Below, one piece after another: positions 8,815 through 16,513 of a stretch of 64,000 nt of DNA. Each line of letters opens with the position of its first letter. Within the stretch, counting starts at the first letter, position 1. A model generated the notes under the pieces. That model did no database searches. It was given only the letters and a program-made list of their open reading frames with translations, and was not told the origin of the DNA. Made by a program: the position numbers and the translations under genes. The stretch comes from Mycolicibacterium holsaticum DSM 44478 = JCM 12374 (GTDB lineage: Bacteria > Actinomycetota > Actinomycetes > Mycobacteriales > Mycobacteriaceae): contig NZ_CP080998.1 of assembly GCF_019645835.1 (NCBI RefSeq), forward strand, positions 5,146,001-5,210,000. Direction: 5' to 3'.

Positions 8815-9621
8815 GTGACGTACGACAGCGTTCCCGGGCTCCTGGCCGACCACCGCGGCCCGGTGCTGCATCTGACGTTGGATCGGGCTGACCGGCGTAA
8901 CGCCGTCAACGACACCATGCTCGACGCGATGATCGGCCACCTTGCCGCCGCAGGCGTCGACGAATCGGTGCGCGTCATCCGCATCGACGCCGAAGGTCCG
9001 GACTTCTGCGCGGGTTCCGATCTGATCGCCAACAACGCGAAGTCTGAACGCAAACCCCGGGTGGGCAGCACCCAGCGCCGGCTGCCCAACAAGGCCAATC
9101 GGCTGATCCCGCTACTGCTCGAGACGCAGGTGCCCGTCGTCGCGGTGGTCCGCGGCTGGGCGGCCGGGCTGGGCTTCCACCTCGCGCTGGCATCGGATTT
9201 CTGCATCGCCGCCGAAGATGCCCGGTTCTGGGAACCGTTCATGGCGCGCGGCTTCACCCCCGACAGCGGTGCGGCCTGGCTGCTGCCCCGCCTCGTCGGG
9301 ATGGTGCGGGCCCGACAGCTGCTGATGCTGGGCGAAGAGCTGCCCGGAACCACGGCCGCCGAATGGGGCATCATCCACGGTGCGCATCCCGACACCGAAC
9401 TCGATGCTGCCGCAGCGCAACTCGTCGGCCGGCTGGCCGCTGCGCCGACGGTGGCGCTCGGCCTGACCAAGTGGCTGCTGCACAGCGGCAACGGGTTGGA
9501 TCTCGACCGCCATCTGCAGAACGAGGCGATGGCGCTCGAACTGTCCAGCCGCAGCGAGGACTTCAAGGAAGGTCTGGCGGCCTTTCGCGACAAACGCGAC
9601 GCAGATTTCACAGGGCGTTGA
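8815..9621 (+). CDS. Crotonase-fold protein (isomerase-like)
   Basis: A 268-residue enoyl-CoA hydratase/isomerase family protein with a GTG start and GAGG upstream. The positions equivalent to the two catalytic Glu residues are His (GLGFHLALASD) and Phe (WEPFMARG). The TPDSGAAWLLPRLVG segment matches PaaG-like isomerases, where the Asp is catalytic. It is related to the crotonase at 6640-7458. Probable role: double-bond isomerisation or another CoA-ester reaction within the same pathway. It is followed by an acyl-CoA dehydrogenase in the operon. Confidence 0.82.
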   Translation: MTYDSVPGLLADHRGPVLHLTLDRADRRNAVNDTMLDAMIGHLAAAGVDESVRVIRIDAEGPDFCAGSDLIANNAKSERKPRVGSTQRRLPNKANRLIPLLLETQVPVVAVVRGWAAGLGFHLALASDFCIAAEDARFWEPFMARGFTPDSGAAWLLPRLVGMVRARQLLMLGEELPGTTAAEWGIIHGAHPDTELDAAAAQLVGRLAAAPTVALGLTKWLLHSGNGLDLDRHLQNEAMALELSSRSEDFKEGLAAFRDKRDADFTGR

Positions 9622-9629
9622 CGAAGACC

Positions 9630-10877
9630 ATGGGCCCGTTGCCAATTACCCCGGACACCTCCGCCTGCGACGCCGTCGGCGTGGTGGGCGAGTGGGTCGA
9701 GGCTCAGGTGCCGGCCCGCTGGCGAGCGGCCGCGGCCGAGGGGCCGGCTGCGTTGAGGTCCGTTCGCACGCCACAGGAATACCGCGACTGGTATCCGATC
9801 TTCGCGCACACGGGTCTGGTCGCGCCGACCTGGCTTCCCGAACACGGCGGCCTCGGGATCGGCAACGACGTCGCCCGCGCCATTGACTCCGTGCTCGCAC
9901 CGTTGCGGCTGACCCGGCTCAATCCGCTGGGGCTCAACAACGCCGCCGCGGCGCTGTTCAGCCACGGCACAGAAGAGCAGCGTCGGCGCTTCCTGCCACC
10001 CATCGTCCGCAACGAGGAGAAGTGGTGTCAGCTGTTCAGCGAGCCCGGCGCGGGTTCTGACCTCGCGTCGCTGGCGACCCGCGCGGTACGCGACGCGGAC
10101 CACTGGGTGATCTCCGGGCAGAAGGTGTGGACCACCTGGGCCGACGAGGCCGACTACGCGATCCTGCTCGCCCGCACCGATCCCGATCAGCCCAAACACC
10201 AAGGCATCACCTACTTCCTGCTCGACATGCACCAACCCGGCGTGGAGGTCCGGCCGCTGCGCCAGATCACCGGTGAGGCGGAGTTCAACGAGGTCTTCCT
10301 CGACGGTGCGCGGGTGCCCGATGCGCATCGGGTCGGCGAGGTCAACAATGGCTGGCGGGTCAGCGCGTCCACGTTGTCCAGTGAGCGCCAGATGGTGTCG
10401 GGTTCGGGTTCCGGTGGCATGGGCCGCCTCGGCGGATCCAGCGCGGCACGGTTGATCTCACTTGCCCAGGAAACCGGCCGGTGGGGCGACGCCGACGTGC
10501 GAAACAAGATCATGCGGCTGTGGGCCCAGGAGCAGATCCGCGGCTGGACCAACGCGCGTGTGGGTGCTGCCCTGTCGGCCGGGCAGTCTCCCGGTGCGGC
10601 GTCCTCGATCGGCAAGGTCCATCAGGCCACGCTCAACCAGCAGATCCAGGACCTGATGGTGGACCTCCTGGGCACCGCCGCGGTGGCATGGCCGGACGGC
10701 GACGATCCGGATGCGCTGCCACGCGAGGTCCAAGGGATGATGCGCAGTTTGGCCAACAGCACCGAGGGCGGCACCACCGACATCAACAAGAACATCCTCG
10801 GTGAACGGGTCCTCGGCTTGCCCAGGGAGCCCGACCCCTGGAAAGGCAAGCCGTGGAAAGATATTCCCCGCTCATGA
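9630..10877 (+). CDS. Acyl-CoA dehydrogenase
   Basis: A 415-residue FAD acyl-CoA dehydrogenase with all three domains. Visible motifs are WLPEHGG near the N-terminus, WCQLFSEPGAGSDLAS and KVWTTWADEADY in the beta domain, and the C-terminal TEGGTTDINKNILGERVLGLPR. The Glu of TEGGT is at the usual catalytic-base position, so it should be active on its own as a homotetramer. The ATG at 9630 is given; an in-frame TTG at 9618 overlapping the previous stop is equally possible. The stop overlaps the next crotonase start (ATGA). Confidence 0.87.
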   Translation: MGPLPITPDTSACDAVGVVGEWVEAQVPARWRAAAAEGPAALRSVRTPQEYRDWYPIFAHTGLVAPTWLPEHGGLGIGNDVARAIDSVLAPLRLTRLNPLGLNNAAAALFSHGTEEQRRRFLPPIVRNEEKWCQLFSEPGAGSDLASLATRAVRDADHWVISGQKVWTTWADEADYAILLARTDPDQPKHQGITYFLLDMHQPGVEVRPLRQITGEAEFNEVFLDGARVPDAHRVGEVNNGWRVSASTLSSERQMVSGSGSGGMGRLGGSSAARLISLAQETGRWGDADVRNKIMRLWAQEQIRGWTNARVGAALSAGQSPGAASSIGKVHQATLNQQIQDLMVDLLGTAAVAWPDGDDPDALPREVQGMMRSLANSTEGGTTDINKNILGERVLGLPREPDPWKGKPWKDIPRS

Positions 10878-11686
10878 GCGGATATGAGCGGTTGATCGTC
10901 GACACGTCCGACGGCATCGGATGGCTCACCTTGAACCGTCCGGAGGCCGGCAACGCCTTCGACGCGTTGATGCTCGACGAACTCGAGACCGCATGGGCGC
11001 GGTTGGACGCCGATCCCGCCGTCCGTGTCATCGTCACCACCGCCAACGGAAACGCGTTCTGCACCGGGATGGACGTCGTACAGGTGGCCAGGGACAAGCA
11101 GGCCATGCGCAAGCACTCGCGCCGCACCCGGGATGCCGAGCTGAAGATCTCATCGTGGCACTGCGACGTGTGGAAGCCGGTGATCGCGGCCGTCAACGGG
11201 GTCTGCGCGGGCGGCGGCCTGCATTTGGTCGCCGACGCCGACATCGTCATCGCCGCCGAGGAGGCGACGTTCGTCGACCCGCATGTGTCGGTCGGACAAG
11301 CCGTCGCCTACGAGGCGATCACGCTGTTGCGAAAGTCGCCGATGGAGGCGATCACCCGAATGACGTTGAGCGGCAGAGGTGAGCGCATCTCGGCCCAGCG
11401 CGCATACGAGTTGGGGATCGTCTCGCAGGTCGTCCCGGGCGATCAGCTGCGGGTGGCGGCCGGGCGGCTGGCCGCCGCCGTGGCGACCAATTCGCCCACC
11501 GCGATGCGCGCCACCAAGAAGGCGTTGTGGCACAGCTTGGAAGTCGGGCTGTCCGACGCCAGAGCCGCTGCCCACCAGGAGATCTGGCGGTTACGCGACC
11601 ACCCCGACCACGCCGAAGGGGCACGGGCGTGGCGAGAAAGGCGCCCGGCACGCTGGCACCCACTCGACACGGTGGAGGTTTCGTGA
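10874..11686 (+). CDS. Crotonase-fold protein, His/His variant (tandem copy 1)
   Basis: A 270-residue enoyl-CoA hydratase-family protein. The active-site segments read CAGGGLHLVADAD and FVDPHVSVGQ, so His occupies both positions where hydratases have Glu. It is clearly paralogous to the next gene, with the same segments and the same SGRGERISAQRAYELG region. The reaction is therefore uncertain and may be isomerisation or a hydrolytic step. The start lies inside the stop of the dehydrogenase (ATGA) and the end overlaps the next start (GTGA), indicating coupled translation. Confidence 0.82.
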   Translation: MSGYERLIVDTSDGIGWLTLNRPEAGNAFDALMLDELETAWARLDADPAVRVIVTTANGNAFCTGMDVVQVARDKQAMRKHSRRTRDAELKISSWHCDVWKPVIAAVNGVCAGGGLHLVADADIVIAAEEATFVDPHVSVGQAVAYEAITLLRKSPMEAITRMTLSGRGERISAQRAYELGIVSQVVPGDQLRVAAGRLAAAVATNSPTAMRATKKALWHSLEVGLSDARAAAHQEIWRLRDHPDHAEGARAWRERRPARWHPLDTVEVS

Positions 11687-12483
11687 CCTATCACAGATTG
11701 ATCGTCGAGCGCCGCGGCCCGGTCGGCTGGATCATCAACAACCGGCCCGACCGGCTCAACGCGTATGACGCGGTGATGCGCAATGAGTTTCCCAGGGCAT
11801 GGGCGGAACTGGACGCCGACCCTGATGTGCGCGTGATCGTGCACACCGGCAACGGCAGGGCGTTTCAGGTGGGCGCCGACGTCGACGATCTCGACGGCGA
11901 GGGCGTGCAGCAGTTCCAGGAGGCCATGCGCACGTTGGACCTGAAGTTGACGGCCTGGCACTGCAATGTCGGAAAGCCCGTGATCACCGCGGTCAACGGG
12001 GTGTGCGCAGGCGGCGGACTGCACTGGGTCGCCGACGCCGACATCGTCATCGCGTCATCGGATGCCACGTTCGTCGACCCGCACGTCTCCATCGGCCAGG
12101 TCAGCGCATTGGAGACGATCGCGCTGATGCGGAAGATGCCCGCTGAGGCGGTGTTACGGATGGCGCTCGTCGGCAGCCATGAGCGTCTCAGCGCCCAACG
12201 GGCATACCAGTTGGGCATGATCAGCCAGATCGTCGATCCGCCCGAGCGGCTGCCCCACGTCGCGCAAGAACTCGCCGAGAAGATCGCCAGGAACTCGCCC
12301 GCCGCGATGCGGGCCACCAAACGCGCACTGTGGGGCGCACTCGAGCAGGGCCTGACCGATGCCTGTCGCGAGGGCGCCAAACACCTCACGTCGATGTGGG
12401 GCCATCCCGACCAGAACGAGGGACCACAGGCGTTCGCCGACAAGCGGACCCCCAATTGGGCGCCGCTGGAGGCTGATTCGTGA
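11683..12483 (+). CDS. Crotonase-fold protein, His/His variant (tandem copy 2)
   Basis: A 266-residue paralogue of the preceding gene. CAGGGLHWVADAD and FVDPHVSIGQ again put His in place of both hydratase Glu residues. The GTG start at 11683 is preceded by GGTGGAGG and overlaps the previous stop. The side-by-side divergent pair suggests duplication, with either successive substrates or a heteromeric enzyme. The end overlaps the ligase start (GTGA). Confidence 0.82.
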   Translation: MTYHRLIVERRGPVGWIINNRPDRLNAYDAVMRNEFPRAWAELDADPDVRVIVHTGNGRAFQVGADVDDLDGEGVQQFQEAMRTLDLKLTAWHCNVGKPVITAVNGVCAGGGLHWVADADIVIASSDATFVDPHVSIGQVSALETIALMRKMPAEAVLRMALVGSHERLSAQRAYQLGMISQIVDPPERLPHVAQELAEKIARNSPAAMRATKRALWGALEQGLTDACREGAKHLTSMWGHPDQNEGPQAFADKRTPNWAPLEADS

Positions 12484-13931
12484 GCCTTGCCGACTTGCTG
12501 GCCGGTCTTCCCGACACCGCCGTGCACACGATGGCGGCTCAGGTGTCCCGTGCCGACCTCCTGGCGAGCGCAGATGAGCTGAGCGCGATCCTCACCGAAG
12601 CCGGCCTGACGACCGGCCAGGTGGTGGCGGTGATGCTGCCCAACGACGCCACCACGGTCGCGGCGTTGTTCGGCACGTGGCGCGCGGGCGGCGTGTACAC
12701 ACCGCTGAACCCCAGGGCGGCCGATGCGGAGGTGGCCGCCCAGCTCGACACCCTCAAACCAGTTGCGGTGATCACGACACCTGCACTGGCTCATAGATTT
12801 TCGACGTTCTTCTTACCCGTTGTCACCGGCTCGGGCATGGCGTGGAGGTTGACCTCGTCCTCCGAAACACGCACCGACGCGCAGCGGTACGACGCCGACG
12901 TTGCGCTGCTGCAGTTCACCTCGGGCACGACTGGCCCGCCCAAACCGGTGCCGCTGCGCCACACCACCGTGCTGGACCTGATCGACCGGCTGCTGGCGAA
13001 GCTGCGCGGGACGAAAGGTGCCGGCCCGAAGACAGACCGTGCGGCGATGCCCAATCTGGTGCCGCTGTCGTTGTCCCTGTGGGCCGGTATCTACCAGGTG
13101 CTGTTCGCGTTCCGGGCGGGCTCTGGCGTCGTGTTGATGGACAGGTTCTCGCCTGAGGATTTCGCGGCGCTGGTGAAGCGCCACCAGCTGCGGTCCACCG
13201 TGTTACCCCCGGCAGCATTGACCATGGTCCTGCACGACGAGTCGGTAACGGACCTCGACCCGCTGAAGATCGTCCGGTCCATCACCGCCCCGCTATCCCC
13301 CGTCCACGCGGCCCGGTTCCGCGACAGGTTCGGGGTACTCGTGCTGAATTCGTACGGCCAGACCGAACTCGGCGGTGAGGTTGTCGGATGGTCGGCCGCC
13401 GATGCCCGCGAATGGGGTACGACGAAGTTGGGCTCCGTCGGTCGGCCGCTCCCGGGCATCGACGTCAAGATCGCCGACGACGAAGTGCTGGTCCGCACGC
13501 CGACGACCGCTGCCCGCAAGATCGACCCCGCCTTCCTCGACCGGCTCACCGAAGACGGCTGGTTTCACACCGGGGACCTTGGCTGGTTCGACGACGACGG
13601 GTTCCTGTGGCTCGACGGGCGGGTGTCGGACATGATCAACCGCGGCGGGCTGAAGGTGTTTCCCGGCACCGTCGAGGATGTGCTGTTGGCCGCCGACGGT
13701 GTGCGAGAAGCCGCGGTGGTGGGCGTCCCCGACGACCGCCTCGGCGAGGTCCCGTGGGCCTTCGTCGCACGTGCCGACGACAAGCTGGCCGAGGAGGACC
13801 TGATCACCTGGTGTCGTGAGCGTCTGACGCCCTACCGGGTTCCGGTGCGCGTCGTCTTCGTCGAGCAGCTACCGCGCAACGACGTCGGCAAGGTCGTCAA
13901 ACGCGAACTCGCGGCGCTCGCTGCCGTATGA
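12480..13931 (+). CDS. Acyl-CoA synthetase (ANL superfamily), compact
   Basis: A 483-residue CoA ligase, shorter than typical FadD proteins because the N-terminal region is reduced. Motifs are QFTSGTTGPPKPVPL for AMP binding (about residues 145-159, with Pro after the usual Lys), NSYGQTELGGE, GWFHTGDLGWFDDDGF, and the terminal Lys in NDVGKVVKRE. It activates an acid formed or taken up in this pathway. The GTG start overlaps the upstream stop and the end overlaps the next ATG, so it is embedded in the operon. Confidence 0.86.
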   Translation: MSLADLLAGLPDTAVHTMAAQVSRADLLASADELSAILTEAGLTTGQVVAVMLPNDATTVAALFGTWRAGGVYTPLNPRAADAEVAAQLDTLKPVAVITTPALAHRFSTFFLPVVTGSGMAWRLTSSSETRTDAQRYDADVALLQFTSGTTGPPKPVPLRHTTVLDLIDRLLAKLRGTKGAGPKTDRAAMPNLVPLSLSLWAGIYQVLFAFRAGSGVVLMDRFSPEDFAALVKRHQLRSTVLPPAALTMVLHDESVTDLDPLKIVRSITAPLSPVHAARFRDRFGVLVLNSYGQTELGGEVVGWSAADAREWGTTKLGSVGRPLPGIDVKIADDEVLVRTPTTAARKIDPAFLDRLTEDGWFHTGDLGWFDDDGFLWLDGRVSDMINRGGLKVFPGTVEDVLLAADGVREAAVVGVPDDRLGEVPWAFVARADDKLAEEDLITWCRERLTPYRVPVRVVFVEQLPRNDVGKVVKRELAALAAV

Positions 13932-14461
13932 CGGCGATTGTGCTCTGGCCGGCTGCGGCGCTGGCGCAGGCACTGAGAGAAGCCGTCGACGACGTGGTCG
14001 TGATCGACGGCAACATGGACACGCGCCTCGCCGTCTCACCGGATTGGCAGGACACTGTCAACGACGTGATGTGGCGAGTGCTCGTGGCGCTCCAGAGCGC
14101 CCACGCCACGATTCCGGAACGAGGCGGCCGAATTCTTGTCGTGGTGCCCACGATCGGCATGTCCGGCGCTGCCGGGCTCAGCGCAAGCACGACGGCGCTC
14201 GAAGGCGTTCGGGCGATGGTGAAATCCGCGGCGCGGCAATGGGGTGCCGAGGGCATCGCGGTCAACATGGTCGCAGCACCCGCACGGCTGTTCACCGCCG
14301 CGCCGGAGGTGGACTCCCACCTGTCGGCGCCCGCGTACGGCGATCACCACACACTCGTGCATTCCGTCGTTGAGGCGTCGAAGTTCCTGCTGCGCGAGGA
14401 CCTTCCACATCTGACCGGCCACACCGTTGTCGTCGACGGCGGTTCGGTGATGCTGCCGTGA
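13928..14461 (+). CDS. Degenerate, N-terminally reduced SDR-fold protein
   Basis: A 177-residue protein whose C-half resembles SDR enzymes (GAEGIAVNMVAAPARLF ... LTGHTVVVDGG). The N-terminal Gly-rich nucleotide motif is missing, and the catalytic YxxxK is replaced by a segment reading SASTTALEG. It is unlikely to be a functional oxidoreductase. It may be a structural subunit for the intact SDR that immediately follows, or a decaying gene. The frame is intact, the codon use is normal, and both ends are coupled (ATGA and GTGATG), which favours a retained function. Confidence 0.7.
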   Translation: MTAIVLWPAAALAQALREAVDDVVVIDGNMDTRLAVSPDWQDTVNDVMWRVLVALQSAHATIPERGGRILVVVPTIGMSGAAGLSASTTALEGVRAMVKSAARQWGAEGIAVNMVAAPARLFTAAPEVDSHLSAPAYGDHHTLVHSVVEASKFLLREDLPHLTGHTVVVDGGSVMLP

Positions 14462-15216
14462 TGCTCGACGGCCTCACCGCACTGGTGACCGGCGCCGGCG
14501 GCGGAGTCGGGCGCGGTATCGCGATGGCCCTGGCCGCCGAGGGCGCATGCGTCGTCGTCGCGACCCGGTCTGAAACCGGACAGGACGTGGCAGCCGAGAT
14601 CACCTCACGGGGACATCGGGCGATTTGGGTGCGCTGCGATGTGACCGACGGCCAAGCGGTCACCGCGGCCGTCGACCAGGCCATCACGACGAGCGGGCGC
14701 CTCGACGCCGTGGTGCACAACGCCACCAGCAACCTGTCGAGCCGACCACACCAGCTGGCGGATGTGGATCGCGCGTTGTGGGAAAACCACTTCTCGGTGT
14801 CGCTTGGCGGTGCGCATCATTGCGCCGCCGCCGCGCTGCCGGCGCTCCAGGAGCGCGGCGGCACGTTTCTCGTCATGACCTCGCCTGCGGGTATCGAGGG
14901 CAGCGCGACGCTGCCCCTGTACGCCACGATGAAGGGCGCGCTTCGTGGCTTCGCCAAAAGCTTGGCCCGCGAGTGGGCCCCGCACCGCATCACGGTGAAC
15001 GCGGTGTCACCGTTGGCGTACTCGCCCGCGCTGACGGCGGCGATCGCCGCGGAGCCGGCGATGCAGGAGAGGTTGGCGCGACGTATCCCGCTCGGGTGGA
15101 TCGGCGACCCGGAGCGAGACATCGGCCCGGCTGTCGCGTTTCTGGTCGGCCCGAAAGCCCGTTACGTCACCGGGCAGACACTTGGTGTCGACGGCGGCCA
15201 CTTCACGAACCTGTGA
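14458..15216 (+). CDS. SDR family oxidoreductase
   Basis: A 252-residue classical SDR with TGAGGGVGRGIA, HNAT in place of NNAG, MTSPAG with the catalytic Ser, and LYATMK with Tyr and Lys. It ends in VTGQTLGVDGGHFTNL. It probably oxidises or reduces a hydroxy/keto group of a CoA intermediate, and may pair with the degenerate SDR encoded just upstream. The start GTG overlaps the previous stop; an ATG three bases later is equally possible. It is the last gene of the operon that begins at 7549. Confidence 0.86.
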   Translation: MMLDGLTALVTGAGGGVGRGIAMALAAEGACVVVATRSETGQDVAAEITSRGHRAIWVRCDVTDGQAVTAAVDQAITTSGRLDAVVHNATSNLSSRPHQLADVDRALWENHFSVSLGGAHHCAAAALPALQERGGTFLVMTSPAGIEGSATLPLYATMKGALRGFAKSLAREWAPHRITVNAVSPLAYSPALTAAIAAEPAMQERLARRIPLGWIGDPERDIGPAVAFLVGPKARYVTGQTLGVDGGHFTNL

Positions 15217-15253
15217 GACCCGGCACCCAACGGATACCGACGTTTGCTATCTT

Positions 15254-15269
15254 GAGAATCATTATTCTC
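15254..15269. promoter_or_regulatory. Operator-like perfect inverted repeat, GAGAAT-N4-ATTCTC
   Basis: GAGAATCATTATTCTC. The arms extend to 7 bases with the flanking T and A (15253-15270). TATTCT inside the right half could be the -10 box for the amidohydrolase at 15289. It is one of the best members of the site family. Confidence 0.65.
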
Positions 15270-15288
15270 ATAGCCGGTGGAGGTGCTC

Positions 15289-16464
15289 GTGGACGACAAA
15301 GCGTTCGAGGTGTGGGATGCCGACAACCACATGTACGAGACGATCGACGCCTACACGCGCTACCTGCCGGAGAAGTACTCCGAGGCGCTGAAGTTCGTCG
15401 ACATCAACGGACGAAAAAAGCTTCAGATCCTCGGCACCGTCACCGAGACCATTCCCAACCCGACCTACGAGGTGATCCCGACCCCGGGTGCCTGGTCGGA
15501 CTACTTCCGGGGGATCAATCCCGAAGGTAAGACGCTGCGTGAGCTCGCCGAGCCGATCCGCTGCCCCGACGAGTTCCGCCGCCCCGACCTGCGCCTGGCG
15601 TTGATGGACCGTCAGGGCGTCGACGGTGCGGTGATGTTCCCGACGACGGCCGGCATGCTGGAGGAGCGCACCAAATCCGACACCGAACTCACCCACGCCG
15701 TCACGCACGCGTTCAACCGGTGGCTGCTGGAGGACTGGACGTTCAACTATCAGAACCGGATCTTCCCGGTGCCCGCGATCTCGTTGAACGATCCGGCGTT
15801 GGGTGTCCGGGAGCTCGAGTGGTGCCTGGAGAACGGTGCCAGGACGGTGCTGATCCGGCCGGCGGCGGTGCCGCGCGAAGACGGCACGTCGCGCTCCCCC
15901 GCGCTGCCGGAGTTCGACGACTTCTGGCGTTTGGTGGAGTCATCGGGAATCGCGGTGCAGATGCACAATTCGGATTCCGGCTACGAACGCTACGTCGACG
16001 ACTGGGAGGATGCCGCGGAGTTCAACGGGTTCGCGTTGAGCAAGTTACGCGGTTTCATCTACGAGGAGAGCCGAAACATCTTCGATACCCTTGCGGCATT
16101 CGTCGCCCACGGTGTCTTCGAGCGCTTTCCCGGGGTGCGTATCGGTGTCATCGAGAACGGCGGCTCGTGGGCGTACCGCCTGCTGGACGTGTTCGACCGG
16201 GTGTACCGCAAGCGGCCGAAGGATTTCGACGAGCATCCGGGTGACGTTTTTCGCAGACATGTCTGGATCAACCCGTTTCACGAGGAAGACATGTCGCAAC
16301 TCGTGGAGCTGCTCGGCGCCGACCGCGTCATGTTCGGCTCGGACTACCCCCATCCCGAGGGGCTCGCCGAACCCTCGTCGTTCGTCACGGAACTCGAGAA
16401 CCTGCCTGCGGACACCACCGCACAGGTCATGGGCGGCAACCTGAAGCAGCTGATCGGGATCTAG
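15289..16464 (+). CDS. Amidohydrolase-2 family metal-dependent hydrolase
   Basis: A 391-residue TIM-barrel amidohydrolase. The N-terminal motif WDADNHMYETIDAY gives DNH instead of HxH. VQMHNSDSG comes in mid-barrel, and FGSDYPHPEGLAEP carries the C-terminal Asp. It is closely related to the protein at 24901-26094, sharing the DNHMYET start, an NGR(K/P)KL segment and IPNPTYE/TFE. The GTG at 15289 is chosen because GGTGGAGG lies 5 bases upstream; in-frame GTGs at 15277 and 15283 are less likely. A perfect operator repeat lies just upstream. Reaction unknown: decarboxylase or C-C/C-N hydrolase. Confidence 0.85.
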   Translation: MDDKAFEVWDADNHMYETIDAYTRYLPEKYSEALKFVDINGRKKLQILGTVTETIPNPTYEVIPTPGAWSDYFRGINPEGKTLRELAEPIRCPDEFRRPDLRLALMDRQGVDGAVMFPTTAGMLEERTKSDTELTHAVTHAFNRWLLEDWTFNYQNRIFPVPAISLNDPALGVRELEWCLENGARTVLIRPAAVPREDGTSRSPALPEFDDFWRLVESSGIAVQMHNSDSGYERYVDDWEDAAEFNGFALSKLRGFIYEESRNIFDTLAAFVAHGVFERFPGVRIGVIENGGSWAYRLLDVFDRVYRKRPKDFDEHPGDVFRRHVWINPFHEEDMSQLVELLGADRVMFGSDYPHPEGLAEPSSFVTELENLPADTTAQVMGGNLKQLIGI

Positions 16465-16487
16465 CTTTCCGCCGAGCACAACCTCCC

Positions 16488-16509
16488 CGCCGAGATCGAC
16501 GTTTCGGCG
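16488..16509. terminator. Weak stem-loop between convergent genes
   Basis: CGCCGA and TCGGCG form a 6-base stem with a 10-base loop in the 49-base gap between the amidohydrolase and the ligase. There is no T-tract, so terminator function is only a suggestion. Confidence 0.25.
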
Positions 16510-16513
16510 CGAT

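Noticed and set aside
6640..8940. A 766-codon open frame on the minus strand
   Set aside because: Only the part below 7458 matches a family (crotonase). The rest is antisense to the MaoC and crotonase genes and is a high-GC shadow frame.
8658..10328. A 556-codon minus-strand frame
   Set aside because: Antisense to two well-supported genes, with low-complexity Arg/Ser-rich translation and no recognisable domain.
15254..15269. Reading the repeats as Fur or Zur boxes
   Set aside because: The single site resembles a Fur-like dyad, but the other family members vary in the centre and lack the Zur TGAAAAT-N-ATTTTCA spacing. All flank catabolic genes rather than metal genes.
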